Shown in pieces: positions 1 through 6,941 of a stretch of DNA of 16,147 nucleotides. This DNA is from JANXVY01 sp040080145 (GTDB taxonomy: Bacteria; Pseudomonadota; Alphaproteobacteria; Rhizobiales; Hyphomicrobiaceae). The DNA lies in NCBI GenBank assembly GCA_040080145.1, contig JBEBJA010000154.1, forward strand, positions 1 through 16,147, written 5' to 3'. Positions within the stretch are counted from its first letter, which is position 1. Each line of letters begins with the position of its first letter. Below the pieces are notes generated by a model that worked only from the letters and a program-made list of their open reading frames with translations, did no database searches and had not been told where the DNA came from. A program made the translations under genes and the position numbers.

Positions 1-99
1 TTCTACGTCGCCCACATCCTGCCCCAAGCCGCCGCCCTCGCCGCCTCCGTCCGCACCGGCAGCCCGTCGGTGTTTGGATTGGCGGAGGCGCATTTGTGA
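1..99 (+). CDS. Acyl-CoA dehydrogenase, C-terminal end only (partial)
   Basis: The window opens inside a plus-strand reading frame of 32 codons that ends at TGA 97-99. The peptide begins FYVAHILPQAAALAASV and ends GLAEAHL. The pattern of an aromatic residue, ILPQA, an alanine-rich helix and a short acidic tail matches the extreme C-terminus of acyl-CoA dehydrogenases that carry the extra C-terminal helical domain (PF12806-like). These flavoproteins oxidise acyl-CoA thioesters in fatty-acid or related catabolism. No catalytic residue is visible here, so the family call rests only on this tail and no substrate can be suggested. Confidence 0.6.
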   Translation, partial: FYVAHILPQAAALAASVRTGSPSVFGLAEAHL

Positions 100-121
100 T
101 GTACGGGGCGTCAAACTCTGA

Positions 122-159
122 CCGTAGGGCGCAATAGCGCAGCGTATTGCGCCCTACGG
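122..159. repeat. GTAG-headed perfect palindrome (REP-like)
   Basis: Two perfect 15-base arms, 122-136 and 145-159, flank an 8-base spacer. Each arm, read inward, contains GTAGGGCGCAATA. GTAG at the outer end is the head tetranucleotide typical of REP elements mobilised by RAYT (REP-associated tyrosine) transposases. It lies 23 bases after the acyl-CoA dehydrogenase stop, so it could also fold as a hairpin at the 3' end of that transcript, but no U-tract follows. No RAYT gene is present in the window. Confidence 0.7.
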
Positions 160-203
160 ACATTGCCGCGCACGCTCTTTTCCGCCGCCGCCCCTCACGC
201 CAA

Positions 204-304
204 CCCTCTCCCCGTGAAGGACGGGGAGAGGGAGTTAATCCCCTCTCCCCATTTCTGCACTCAATGGGGAGAGGGTTAGGAGCCTGCCCCCGCGAAGGCG
301 GGGG
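204..304. repeat. Cluster of three perfect GC-rich hairpins
   Basis: Three inverted repeats lie head to tail. Arms 204-213/223-232 are CCCTCTCCCC and its complement, 10 bp with a 9-base loop. Arms 241-253/263-275 are CCCTCTCCCCATT and its complement, 13 bp with a 9-base loop. Arms 287-293/298-304 are CCCCCGC and its complement around a GAAG loop. The CCCTCTCCCC core recurs at 16085-16106, related versions lie at 14213-14235 and 14813-14850, and the GAAG-loop hairpin resembles the one at 10913. This is an intergenic repeat cluster with no coding content. Confidence 0.75.
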
Positions 305-751
305 TAAGGGGCGGCTGATCGGGAAACTTATCCCCGCCCCTTGGGCGTCAATCTATTCTGATGGAGTCTTGTTGCAGCGAGGGGCGCCGAACCGGTGGCG
401 ACTTATTTGGTGGCAACGGGATGCAAGTCGGGGGTGCCATACGCAATGGCCGATCCCGAGGCTCGCCGCACCCGCCTGGGTGAAACTCCCAGGTCGACGC
501 GTGTTAAATGCTGCGGGTACGCCAAAAATCTTAGCTCGGAGCAGCGCCACAAGTGCTCACTACCCACTCGGACGACCCGCGCGCTTGACGCGCTGCTCCG
601 CCCCTCGATTTTATGAAGATGCAGAATTGGAACATGGAAGTTGTACAGCCACCAAAGGTCAGTCCAAAGCAGAACAGACCAACACACTGCTTCCCCGGAC
701 GGCCCTGCACTTGCCGATCCGGGGTCGTTACCTGATGGAAAGTAATAAAGA
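305..751. other. Gap with no recognisable gene
   Basis: No frame on either strand has a recognisable product, a good ribosome binding site with a sensible start, or the strong third-position GC bias of the real genes around it. The only structure I see is a 6-bp hairpin at 475-493 (CCTGGG, 7-base loop, CCCAGG) and a short GCGCG/CGCGC stem near 580-595. No tRNA, tmRNA, RNase P or SRP RNA signature was recognised. It may be decayed coding sequence or an unrecognised RNA. Confidence 0.5.
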
Positions 752-789
752 TCCCGGATCTGCGTGCGCAAGTGCGCACTTGTCCGGGA
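752..789 (-). terminator. Probable gltX terminator hairpin
   Basis: Outer arms 752-758 and 783-789 (TCCCGGA/TCCGGGA) enclose a second stem, 764-769/774-779 (GTGCGC/GCGCAC, AAGT loop). On the minus strand this structure starts 45 bases after the gltX stop and is followed by ATCTTTATTACTTT. That tract is T-rich but not an unbroken T run, so the terminator call is moderate. Confidence 0.45.
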
Positions 790-833
790 ACGCAGTGGAG
801 GGAATTGAGGATGACAAGACGGGAGTTCGGTGC

Positions 834-2204
834 CTACCCCACGCGCCCCAACAACCTTGCCCTCGCCCGCACTTCACCGATCAGCGGCAAGAGCGCCTTC
901 ATCTCCGGCCCGTTCTCCTGGCCGGTCAGGGCGACGCGCAGGGGATGGAACAGGGCTTTGCCTTTGGCCCCGGTGGCTGCCTTCACGGCGTTGGTCCATG
1001 CGCTCCAGGTCGCATCGGTCCAGGGTGCGGGCGGCAGAAGTTCGGCGGCTTTCGCGGTGAAGGCGGCATCTTCGATGACCGGCGTAATCTCGCCGGAAAC
1101 GACGGTCCACCACTTGGCGATATCGGCGAACACCGAAATGTTGGGCCGCGCGGTGTTCCAGAACGCTTCACCACCGCCAATGCCCAGCGCGGTCAACCGG
1201 TCAGCTACCGCCGCATACGGCAACTGATGCAGCAGGCGCGCATTAAAGCCGCGCAACTCGTCCAGATCGAAGCGGGCGGGCGCCGTCGAAATCTTGGACA
1301 GCGAAAAGCCCGCAACCAGACTGTCGAAACTCGCATGCGGGTCGATGGCGTCCGAGGTTCCGATCAAGGCGGCGTGCGACAGCACGGCCATCGGCTCGAG
1401 GCCGGCCTCGCGGAAGCCCTCAACGGACAAACTATCGAGGCGTTTCGACAGGGCATGGCCATCCGCGCCGATCAGCAAACTGTGGTGGGCAAACTGCGGC
1501 GGCACCGCGCCGAGTGCTTCGAACAACTGCACTTGGACGCCGGAATTGGTCACGTGATCTTCGCCGCGAATGATCTGCGTGATAGCGAAATCCACGTCGT
1601 CGACGACGCTCGTGAACGTATAGAGCGCGGTCCCGTCCTCACGGATCAGCACCGGGTCCGAGAGCGAACCGACATCGACGGTCATGTCGCCACGGATGAG
1701 ATCGTTCCACGATACGATGGTCGGCGCGGGCATCTGTGATCCCGGTCCGTCGGTATTGGCGAGCAGAAACCGCCAATGCGGCTTGCGGCCTTCAGCGGCC
1801 ATCGCGGCATGATCGGCCGACGTCAGCTTCAACCCGGCCCGGTCATAAGTTGGCGGCAACCCGCGCGCCAACTGCCGCTTGCGCTTGCGGTCGAGTTCAT
1901 CGGCGGACTCATAGCAGGCGTACAAACGCCCGGCGGCTTTGAGCTGGTCTGCCACCTCCCTATAGCGCGCAGTCCGGTCCGACTGGCGGGCGAACGTGCC
2001 CCACTCGAGGCCGAGCCACGTCAGATCGCGCGCGATCCCATCGGCAAACGCCTGCGTCGAGCGCTCCTGGTCGGTGTCGTCCAGCCGCAGCATGAAGGTT
2101 CCGTTGTTTGCCTTTGCGAACAGATAGTTCAGCACGGCAGGCCGGATATTGCCGACATGAAGGCGTCCGGTGGGGCTTGGCGCGAAGCGAACGGTTACGG
2201 TCAT
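834..2204 (-). CDS. gltX: Glutamyl-tRNA synthetase
   Basis: Class I aminoacyl-tRNA synthetase that charges glutamate onto tRNA in the cytoplasm. In alphaproteobacteria it commonly also feeds the transamidation route to Gln-tRNA. The 456-residue product begins MTVTVRFAPSPTGRLHVGN, with the HIGH-type signature HVGN at residues 16-19. LDDTDQERS follows, and the KMSKS-equivalent is GHALSKR in the C-terminal half, so both ATP-binding signatures are present. Length is close to the usual 460-480. The frame stays open upstream to 2354, but homologues begin at MTVTVRFAPSP, so I chose ATG 2204, with an AGGA about 11 bases ahead; ATG 2228 is the alternative. Many alphaproteobacteria carry two gltX paralogues with different tRNA preference, and which one this is cannot be told here. 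It is divergent from the gene at 2380 and probably ends at the hairpin at 752-789. Confidence 0.95.
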   Translation of the reverse strand: MTVTVRFAPSPTGRLHVGNIRPAVLNYLFAKANNGTFMLRLDDTDQERSTQAFADGIARDLTWLGLEWGTFARQSDRTARYREVADQLKAAGRLYACYESADELDRKRKRQLARGLPPTYDRAGLKLTSADHAAMAAEGRKPHWRFLLANTDGPGSQMPAPTIVSWNDLIRGDMTVDVGSLSDPVLIREDGTALYTFTSVVDDVDFAITQIIRGEDHVTNSGVQVQLFEALGAVPPQFAHHSLLIGADGHALSKRLDSLSVEGFREAGLEPMAVLSHAALIGTSDAIDPHASFDSLVAGFSLSKISTAPARFDLDELRGFNARLLHQLPYAAVADRLTALGIGGGEAFWNTARPNISVFADIAKWWTVVSGEITPVIEDAAFTAKAAELLPPAPWTDATWSAWTNAVKAATGAKGKALFHPLRVALTGQENGPEMKALLPLIGEVRARARLLGRVG

Positions 2205-2379
2205 ACGGCTAGGTATCCTGTTGGTCATCGTGGGGCGCACCCTATCGCGACGCGACACGAAAACAAGAGTGGACACCGTGCTCGCAATACGCCGGGCCGA
2301 CGGCGAATCAGATAGTTTTGCAGCTATTGCCCACTGGTTTTCCACAGGTTGCACCGCAATTGCGAACAGGAGGCGTCAG

Positions 2380-2781
2380 ATGGCCAGCTATACGCAGATG
2401 AGCCGGACAGCGGCCGATCCAGCCGCCGTGAAAGGCATGGCGGCGTTCCTGCTGACCGTCGCCGGTGCCGATTGGTCAGACTGGGAAGTCGATTTTCTCG
2501 AGCACATGCGCGAGCACGAAGGACCCGCGCCACTGACGATGCGTCAGCGCGAAGTTCTGTTTGAATTGAACGACAAAGCTCGCTCTTACACGGACTATCG
2601 CGGCCTGTCGGTTCGCCGTCTGATAGACCAGTGCTGGCTCGCCCGCACGGATCTGGACGATGACAACGAGTCGTTTATAGCGCAGCTCAACGACGCAAGG
2701 CCCGCGAGCCTCAAGCAATCATCGCTTTATCGTTTGGTGCGGTGCGCACGGCAGCTCGGGATCATAGAGTCCGACGTTTAA
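2380..2781 (+). CDS. Conserved alphaproteobacterial protein of unknown function
   Basis: A 133-residue protein. The start at ATG 2380 is fixed by a strong AGGAGG at 2368-2373; the frame runs open further upstream, but those starts would overlap gltX. It has no signal peptide or membrane segment and looks soluble, charged and helical. The centre reads LTMRQREVLFELNDKA, then YRGLSVRRLIDQCW, an acidic DLDDDNESFI, and near the end YRLVRCARQLGII. From memory, this RQxE-L-x(n)-YxGxSV-x-LI-x(2)-C-x(n)-DLDDxxxxxI layout recurs in short rhizobial and relatives' proteins annotated only as hypothetical. I do not know a function and none follows from the neighbours: gltX is divergent and the next gene begins over 200 bases away. 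Confidence 0.85.
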   Translation: MASYTQMSRTAADPAAVKGMAAFLLTVAGADWSDWEVDFLEHMREHEGPAPLTMRQREVLFELNDKARSYTDYRGLSVRRLIDQCWLARTDLDDDNESFIAQLNDARPASLKQSSLYRLVRCARQLGIIESDV

Positions 2782-2869
2782 TGAGCGACTTTTACGCGAC
2801 TGAGCAATTGCAACCGGAATTCAGCTCGCCTCAAAACAGAACTAAATTAATGCAACGCCTTGGCATTGC

Positions 2870-2887
2870 TTGCAACTCTTGCAACTC
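2870..2887. repeat. Tandem 9-base direct repeat upstream of the exported protein gene
   Basis: TTGCAACTC occurs twice with no spacer (2870-2878 and 2879-2887), about 107 bases before ATG 2994. A related GCAATTGCAACC lies near 2804. Two helically adjacent copies in a promoter region could be a regulator site, but no regulator is known to me for this motif. Confidence 0.5.
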
Positions 2888-2993
2888 AGCTATTGCTCAG
2901 GTCCCATCATCTGGCGTATGACGAGCCGCAGCACAGCGCCGTCCAGCGGCGTGACGCTCAACATCGGATTGTGGGAACTGGAGTACACCTAAG

Positions 2994-3629
2994 ATGACGA
3001 CGCTTCGATCAAACCTGACTGCAACGGCTAGCGTGCTGGCATTGGGTTGCGCTTTCCTGTTCGCCACGGCACCAGCCAGCGCCCTCGGCCTCAAGGACTG
3101 CAGCGACAAGTTCAGTGCATCCAAATCCAAGAAGACGTTCGCAGAATTCCAAAAGAGCGATTGCGGCCCAGACGCCAAGCCGGTCGCCGCTCCTGCTGCA
3201 AAACCTGCCGAAGCCAAACCTGCCGAAGCCAAACCTGCTGCCAAAGCCACAGACGCCAAGCCGGCTGCGAAAGCTGCAGACACCAAGCCAGCGACAGCGA
3301 CGGCTGCACCGGCTGCAACACCTGCCGACAAGAAGGCCGCTGACAAGGCTGCTGCCAAAGCTGCCCGCGCTGAAAAGCGCAAAGCCGATGCCGCCGCCAA
3401 AGCTGCGGCAAAGCCTGCAACCGCCGCTGCTGCAACGCCGGCGTCTCCGGCAGTCTATCCATCTGCCATTGCGGACGAATTCAAAGCCAGGAAGCCCCAC
3501 AAGGCGCGCTTCGCCACCTGCCTCAAGCAATACAAGGCCAACAAAGCAACTAAAACCAATGGTGGCATGAAGTGGATCCAGAAGGGCGGCGGGTATTACT
3601 CCTTGTGCAACAAGAAGCTCAAAGGTTGA
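2994..3629 (+). CDS. Exported Ala/Lys/Pro-rich protein with two Cys-bounded modules
   Basis: A 211-residue protein with a likely Sec signal peptide, residues 1-30, cleaved after APASA. The mature protein has three parts. An N-terminal module is bounded by C36 and C57 (CSDKFSASKSK to KSDC). A low-complexity linker, about residues 60-150, is built of AKPAE, AKPAAKA and related units, strongly basic and partly encoded by exact 15-base DNA repeats near 3205-3236. A C-terminal module is bounded by C176 and C205, containing CLKQYKANKATKTNGGMKW. Both modules resemble short alphaproteobacterial periplasmic repeats of the form C-x-KY-x-AK-x(n)-G-x(n)-W, sometimes loosely labelled PsiF-like. The basic linker could span or bind the envelope, but that is inference. 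GGAG at 2980-2983 supports the start. It is a single-gene unit ended by the hairpin at 3652. Function unknown. Confidence 0.85.
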   Translation: MTTLRSNLTATASVLALGCAFLFATAPASALGLKDCSDKFSASKSKKTFAEFQKSDCGPDAKPVAAPAAKPAEAKPAEAKPAAKATDAKPAAKAADTKPATATAAPAATPADKKAADKAAAKAARAEKRKADAAAKAAAKPATAAAATPASPAVYPSAIADEFKARKPHKARFATCLKQYKANKATKTNGGMKWIQKGGGYYSLCNKKLKG

Positions 3630-3651
3630 TCGCCTGACCAGCGAATGCGAG

Positions 3652-3679
3652 ATGGCCGCCTCAATCAGGCGGCCATTTT
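3652..3679 (+). terminator. Intrinsic terminator after the exported protein gene
   Basis: A perfect 10-bp stem (ATGGCCGCCT, 3652-3661, and its complement 3667-3676) with a 5-base loop is followed by TTT at 3677-3679 and then CGTT. It lies 22 bases after the stop at 3629, and dusA ends at 3690 on the opposite strand. The U-tract faces the plus-strand gene; the stem may also slow dusA read-through. Confidence 0.75.
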
Positions 3680-3689
3680 CGTTGTAAAA

Positions 3690-4685
3690 CTATGCCGCAG
3701 GCCGTTCAAACCGGCCACCTTCAACAAGACCAATGGCCTGAGCAAGCACATCAATCCCGGCTCCATTGCGCACGGCATTTTCGCTTAAGTGCCGCCGGAA
3801 CGCGCGTGATCGCGGCTGACCATGATATACCCCTAGAACGTGCCGGGTGATATTGTTGAGCCGTCCGCCACGCGCGATATGGGCCTCGACATAGGGCATC
3901 AAGGCTTCCAGCGCCGCCGACCGTGACACCGGCGCACGCGCGGCATCAAAGAACAACCGGTCCACATCGGCCAGAATGTAGGGCGTCTGATACGCCGCAC
4001 GCCCCAGCATCACGCCGTCGACATGCGCCAGATGCGCAAGTCCATCGTCGAGGGTCTCGATCCCGCCGTTGATCACGATCGTCAACTCGGGCCGTGCCTG
4101 CTTCAAGCGATACACCCGCGCATAGTCGAGCGGCGGGACCTCGCGGTTCTCCTTTGGGCTCAGGCCGTTGAGCCAGGCCTTACGCGCATGCACGATAAAA
4201 TGCCGACAGCCCGAATCCGCGACGGTGTCGATGAAGCGGGCGAAATCTGCCTCGCTGTCCTGCTCGTCGATCCCAATCCGGCACTTGACCGTTACCGGGA
4301 CACTCACCGCCTTGGCCATCGCCGAAATGCAGTCAGCGACCAGCTGCGGTTCCGCCATTAAACATGCACCAAACCGGCCTGACTGCACGCGATCGGAGGG
4401 GCAACCGACGTTGAGGTTGATCTCACAATATCCATAAGCCGCGCCGATCATAGCGGCGTCCGCCAGCTTTGCCGGGTCCGATCCGCCTAGTTGCAGCGCC
4501 ACCGGCTGCTCGACCGCATTGAACGCCAGCAACTGATCGCGCTTGCCATGCAAAATCGCGTCCGCCGTCACCATCTCGGTGTAGAGCAGCGCCTGCCGCG
4601 TGAGCTGACGATGAAAGAACCGGCAATGGCGGTCCGTCCAATCCATCATCGGCGCCACCGAGAACTTATAGTGTTGATTTGGCAT
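3690..4685 (-). CDS. dusA: tRNA-dihydrouridine(20/20a) synthase DusA
   Basis: FMN-dependent enzyme that reduces uridine 20/20a in the tRNA D-loop to dihydrouridine using NADPH. The 331-residue product shows the family's features in order: FSVAPMMDWTDRHCRFF at the N-terminus (FMN-binding APM motif, with the DWTDRHCR form typical of DusA rather than DusB or DusC), YTEMVTADA, and NLNVGCPSDRVQ with the catalytic cysteine at C95. KCRIGID, HARKAWLNGLSPKENR and the phosphate-binding INGG and GVMLGRAAY regions follow. Length matches the family. The start at 4685 lies just ahead of the conserved YKFSVAPM. It is convergent with the exported protein gene and divergent from the transporter at 4850. Confidence 0.95.
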   Translation of the reverse strand: MPNQHYKFSVAPMMDWTDRHCRFFHRQLTRQALLYTEMVTADAILHGKRDQLLAFNAVEQPVALQLGGSDPAKLADAAMIGAAYGYCEINLNVGCPSDRVQSGRFGACLMAEPQLVADCISAMAKAVSVPVTVKCRIGIDEQDSEADFARFIDTVADSGCRHFIVHARKAWLNGLSPKENREVPPLDYARVYRLKQARPELTIVINGGIETLDDGLAHLAHVDGVMLGRAAYQTPYILADVDRLFFDAARAPVSRSAALEALMPYVEAHIARGGRLNNITRHVLGVYHGQPRSRAFRRHLSENAVRNGAGIDVLAQAIGLVEGGRFERPAA

Positions 4686-4849
4686 ATTTTTCCGTTCGGC
4701 ATTAAAATCGCAATGGTTTCAAATCGTGAGCTTGGTCGTTGGCATGCTTTGGATAGAGCAAGTCCAAGCATCATGCGACATGCCGTTGACGCGGCATCCG
4801 TTACCCCGCATGTTTCATCGCGCAACATGACAGAGGACTGCCACTCACG

Positions 4850-6292
4850 ATGCAAAATTATACGGGGCGGGTTGGGGTCGCGGCACTGACGGCAGCGATA
4901 GTGTCGCTCGCAATTTCTGATCCCGCCTTGGCAGCGGGAAGTGCGCATGAACTTAACGGAACCCGGCTCGGTGTTGCGTGGATCATTCCGTTCGCCGGAT
5001 TGCTTCTGTCAATTGCCGTCATGCCGCTGGCCGCGCCGCAAGTCTGGCACCATCATTACGGAAAGATCAGCGCGGGTTGGGCGCTGCTGTTCCTGCTGCC
5101 CTGCGCCGTCGTTTTTGGAATACCCGCGACCTCCTATGAGTTGATGCATACGGTTATTCTCGAATATGTGCCGTTCTTGATTTTGCTGTTTGCGCTATTC
5201 ACGGTCGCGGGCGGTGTGCTTATCAAGGGTAATCTGCATGGTTCGCCAGCGCTCAACACGGGAATTCTGGCGTTCGGGACTGCGATAGCGAGTGTCGCTG
5301 GAACGACGGGGGCAGCAATGTTGCTCATTCGGCCAATAATCCGCGCAAACGACAATCGGCTTCATAATGCGCACGTCATCGTGTTTTTCATTTTTCTCGT
5401 CGCCAATATCGGCGGATCATTGACGCCGCTTGGTGACCCACCCCTGTTTCTCGGTTTTTTGAAAGGGGTCAGTTTTTCCTGGACGGTTCGCAATATGCTT
5501 GCCCCGATGCTGATCGTGGCTGCGTTGCTCCTGGTGGTGTTCTATATCCTTGATTGGTATCTATTCCACATTGACGGGAACTACCCGCCTAAGCCCGACC
5601 CGACTCCAGACACCCGATTGCGTATCGAAGGGTGGATCAACGTCGGGCTGCTGGGGGTAATCGTCGGTGCCGTTCTCATGAGCGGCGTTTGGAAACCAGG
5701 CCTCAACATCACCATCAATGACATTAAAATCGAACTTCAAAACGTCATCCGTGACGTTCTGCTGCTAGTGATCGCGTGGATTTCATGGCGCAATACCAGC
5801 ACGCAAATCCGGGAGGGCAATGGGTTTACTTGGGCACCCATTGCCGAAGTGGCTAAACTTTTCGCAGGAATTTTCATCACGATTATTCCCGCAATCGCCA
5901 TTCTGCGGGCGGGCACAAAGGGAGCATTGGAACCTTTGGTGCGCCTTGTCACTGATGCCGACGGGCAACCGATCAATGGCATGTATTTCTGGCTGACGGG
6001 TATCCTGTCTAGCTTTCTCGACAATGCGCCGACTTATCTCGTGTTTTTCAATATGGCAGGCGGTGATGCCGAGCAGCTCATGGGGCCGCTTGGCAACACG
6101 CTGCTGGCGATTTCGGCAGGCGCTGTGTTCATGGGAGCAAATACCTACATTGGCAACGCACCAAACTTCATGGTCAAGGCGATTGCCGAGGAACGCGGCA
6201 TCAAAATGCCAAGTTTCTTTGCCTATATGCTGTGGTCATTTGCAGTTCTGGTTCCATGTTTTATCTTACTTACGCTTCTGTTTTTCCGCTGA
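4850..6292 (+). CDS. Ion transporter, CitMHS_2/NhaD-like (putative Na+/H+ antiporter or citrate-type carrier)
   Basis: A 480-residue inner-membrane protein with roughly a dozen hydrophobic segments. The first 30 residues resemble a cleavable signal (AISDPALAAG). Signature stretches include NIGGSLTPLGDPPLFLGFL, FLDNAPTYLVFFNMAGG near residue 400, and GANTYIGNAPNFMVKAIA. The paired (N)xGGxxTPxGDP and FLDNAPTY/GNAPN motifs belong to the ion transporter superfamily that includes NhaD, ArsB and CitMHS. This subgroup is usually annotated sodium:proton antiporter; transported ion and direction are not provable here. The gene is visibly richer in A/T at third positions than the DUF983, NUDIX and ROK genes, which could reflect transfer or relaxed bias for a membrane protein. 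GAGG at 4833-4836 is rather far from ATG 4850. No partner gene sits beside it. Confidence 0.85.
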   Translation: MQNYTGRVGVAALTAAIVSLAISDPALAAGSAHELNGTRLGVAWIIPFAGLLLSIAVMPLAAPQVWHHHYGKISAGWALLFLLPCAVVFGIPATSYELMHTVILEYVPFLILLFALFTVAGGVLIKGNLHGSPALNTGILAFGTAIASVAGTTGAAMLLIRPIIRANDNRLHNAHVIVFFIFLVANIGGSLTPLGDPPLFLGFLKGVSFSWTVRNMLAPMLIVAALLLVVFYILDWYLFHIDGNYPPKPDPTPDTRLRIEGWINVGLLGVIVGAVLMSGVWKPGLNITINDIKIELQNVIRDVLLLVIAWISWRNTSTQIREGNGFTWAPIAEVAKLFAGIFITIIPAIAILRAGTKGALEPLVRLVTDADGQPINGMYFWLTGILSSFLDNAPTYLVFFNMAGGDAEQLMGPLGNTLLAISAGAVFMGANTYIGNAPNFMVKAIAEERGIKMPSFFAYMLWSFAVLVPCFILLTLLFFR

Positions 6293-6417
6293 GCATGGAG
6301 GCCCAGCGTTACCACGCCCCGCGCCAACGCGCACCCTTGACGCCCTGCTCCCATCAGCATCATTTGGCATAGATCAAATTCCAGCCCCTCCCCGGACCGC
6401 AACCGAAAGCCAAACCG

Positions 6418-6822
6418 ATGACCGAACGCAACTCCTGGCAAGCCATGCAGCACGGCCTCAACCAAAAATGCCCGGCCTGCGGCGAAGGCGCGCTTTACAC
6501 CAGCTACCTCAAAGTCGCCGACGCCTGCCCCAAATGCGGCGAAGAGTTGCATCACCAGCGCGCCGACGACGCGCCGGCCTACTTCACCATGTTCATCATC
6601 GGCCACATCGTCGTCGGTGCCGTCATGACGGTCGAATCCCATTTCGCCCCCGAACTGTGGGTACATGCCCTCATTTGGCCACCCATCCTGCTCGGCATGA
6701 GCCTGTTCCTGCTGCCTCGCATCAAAGGCGTCCTCATCGGCGTCCAATGGGCCAAACGCATGCACGGCTTTGACAAAGGCACCCCGGCCACGCTGCCCTC
6801 CGCTGGCAAAGTGACGGCCTAG
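6418..6822 (+). CDS. DUF983 family zinc-ribbon membrane protein
   Basis: A 134-residue protein. The N-terminus carries two zinc-knuckle pairs, CPACG (C18, C21) and CPKCG (C37, C40), separated by ALYTSYLKVADA. RADDAPAYFTMFIIGHIVV follows, the usual DUF983 transition into the first of two membrane helices (about residues 56-76 and 86-104). The product is therefore an inner-membrane protein with a small cytoplasmic zinc ribbon; its biochemical role is unknown. In other alphaproteobacteria, as I recall, DUF983, NUDIX, rpmG and pleD-divK lie close together, and RNase R (rnr) is often beside them. Here the upstream neighbour is a transporter instead. No strong ribosome binding site precedes ATG 6418. 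Confidence 0.9.
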   Translation: MTERNSWQAMQHGLNQKCPACGEGALYTSYLKVADACPKCGEELHHQRADDAPAYFTMFIIGHIVVGAVMTVESHFAPELWVHALIWPPILLGMSLFLLPRIKGVLIGVQWAKRMHGFDKGTPATLPSAGKVTA

Positions 6823-6842
6823 AGAACACGCCCCTCCCACTT

Positions 6843-6892
6843 CATGGCCCGGCTTGTTTGCCCTCAGACTTGTTCCGGGGGACCTGGCCATC
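6843..6892. repeat. Imperfect palindrome between the DUF983 and NUDIX genes
   Basis: ATGGCCCGG at 6844-6852 is mirrored by CCTGGCCAT ending near 6891, with a partly paired centre. It resembles decayed copies of the TCATGGCCCGGCTTG palindromes common in alphaproteobacterial intergenic DNA. It could act as an RNA hairpin between two genes that are probably co-transcribed. Confidence 0.35.
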
Positions 6893-6941
6893 CTGGGGCC
6901 ACACGGATAGCTTCAATCTCAATCAACAGAAGTCTAACCCC

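Noticed and set aside
147..1739. A 530-codon open frame on the plus strand
   Set aside because: Most of it lies antisense to gltX, whose motifs are unmistakable; its first part runs through palindromic repeats. The translation is Arg/Gly/His-rich without any family signature, as expected for a GC-rich shadow frame.
2338..2346. TTTTCCACA, one mismatch from a DnaA box
   Set aside because: A single imperfect copy, with no AT-rich unwinding region, no further boxes and no replication genes nearby.
3045..3056. Possible lipobox cysteine (C19) in the exported protein
   Set aside because: The residues before it (ALG) fit the lipobox poorly, and hydrophobic residues plus an APASA signal peptidase I site follow, so ordinary secretion is more likely.
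2897..3400. Minus-strand alanine-rich frame opposite the exported protein gene
   Set aside because: Its low-complexity A/G/L sequence is simply the complement of the AKPA repeats. The plus-strand gene has a ribosome binding site, signal peptide and terminator.
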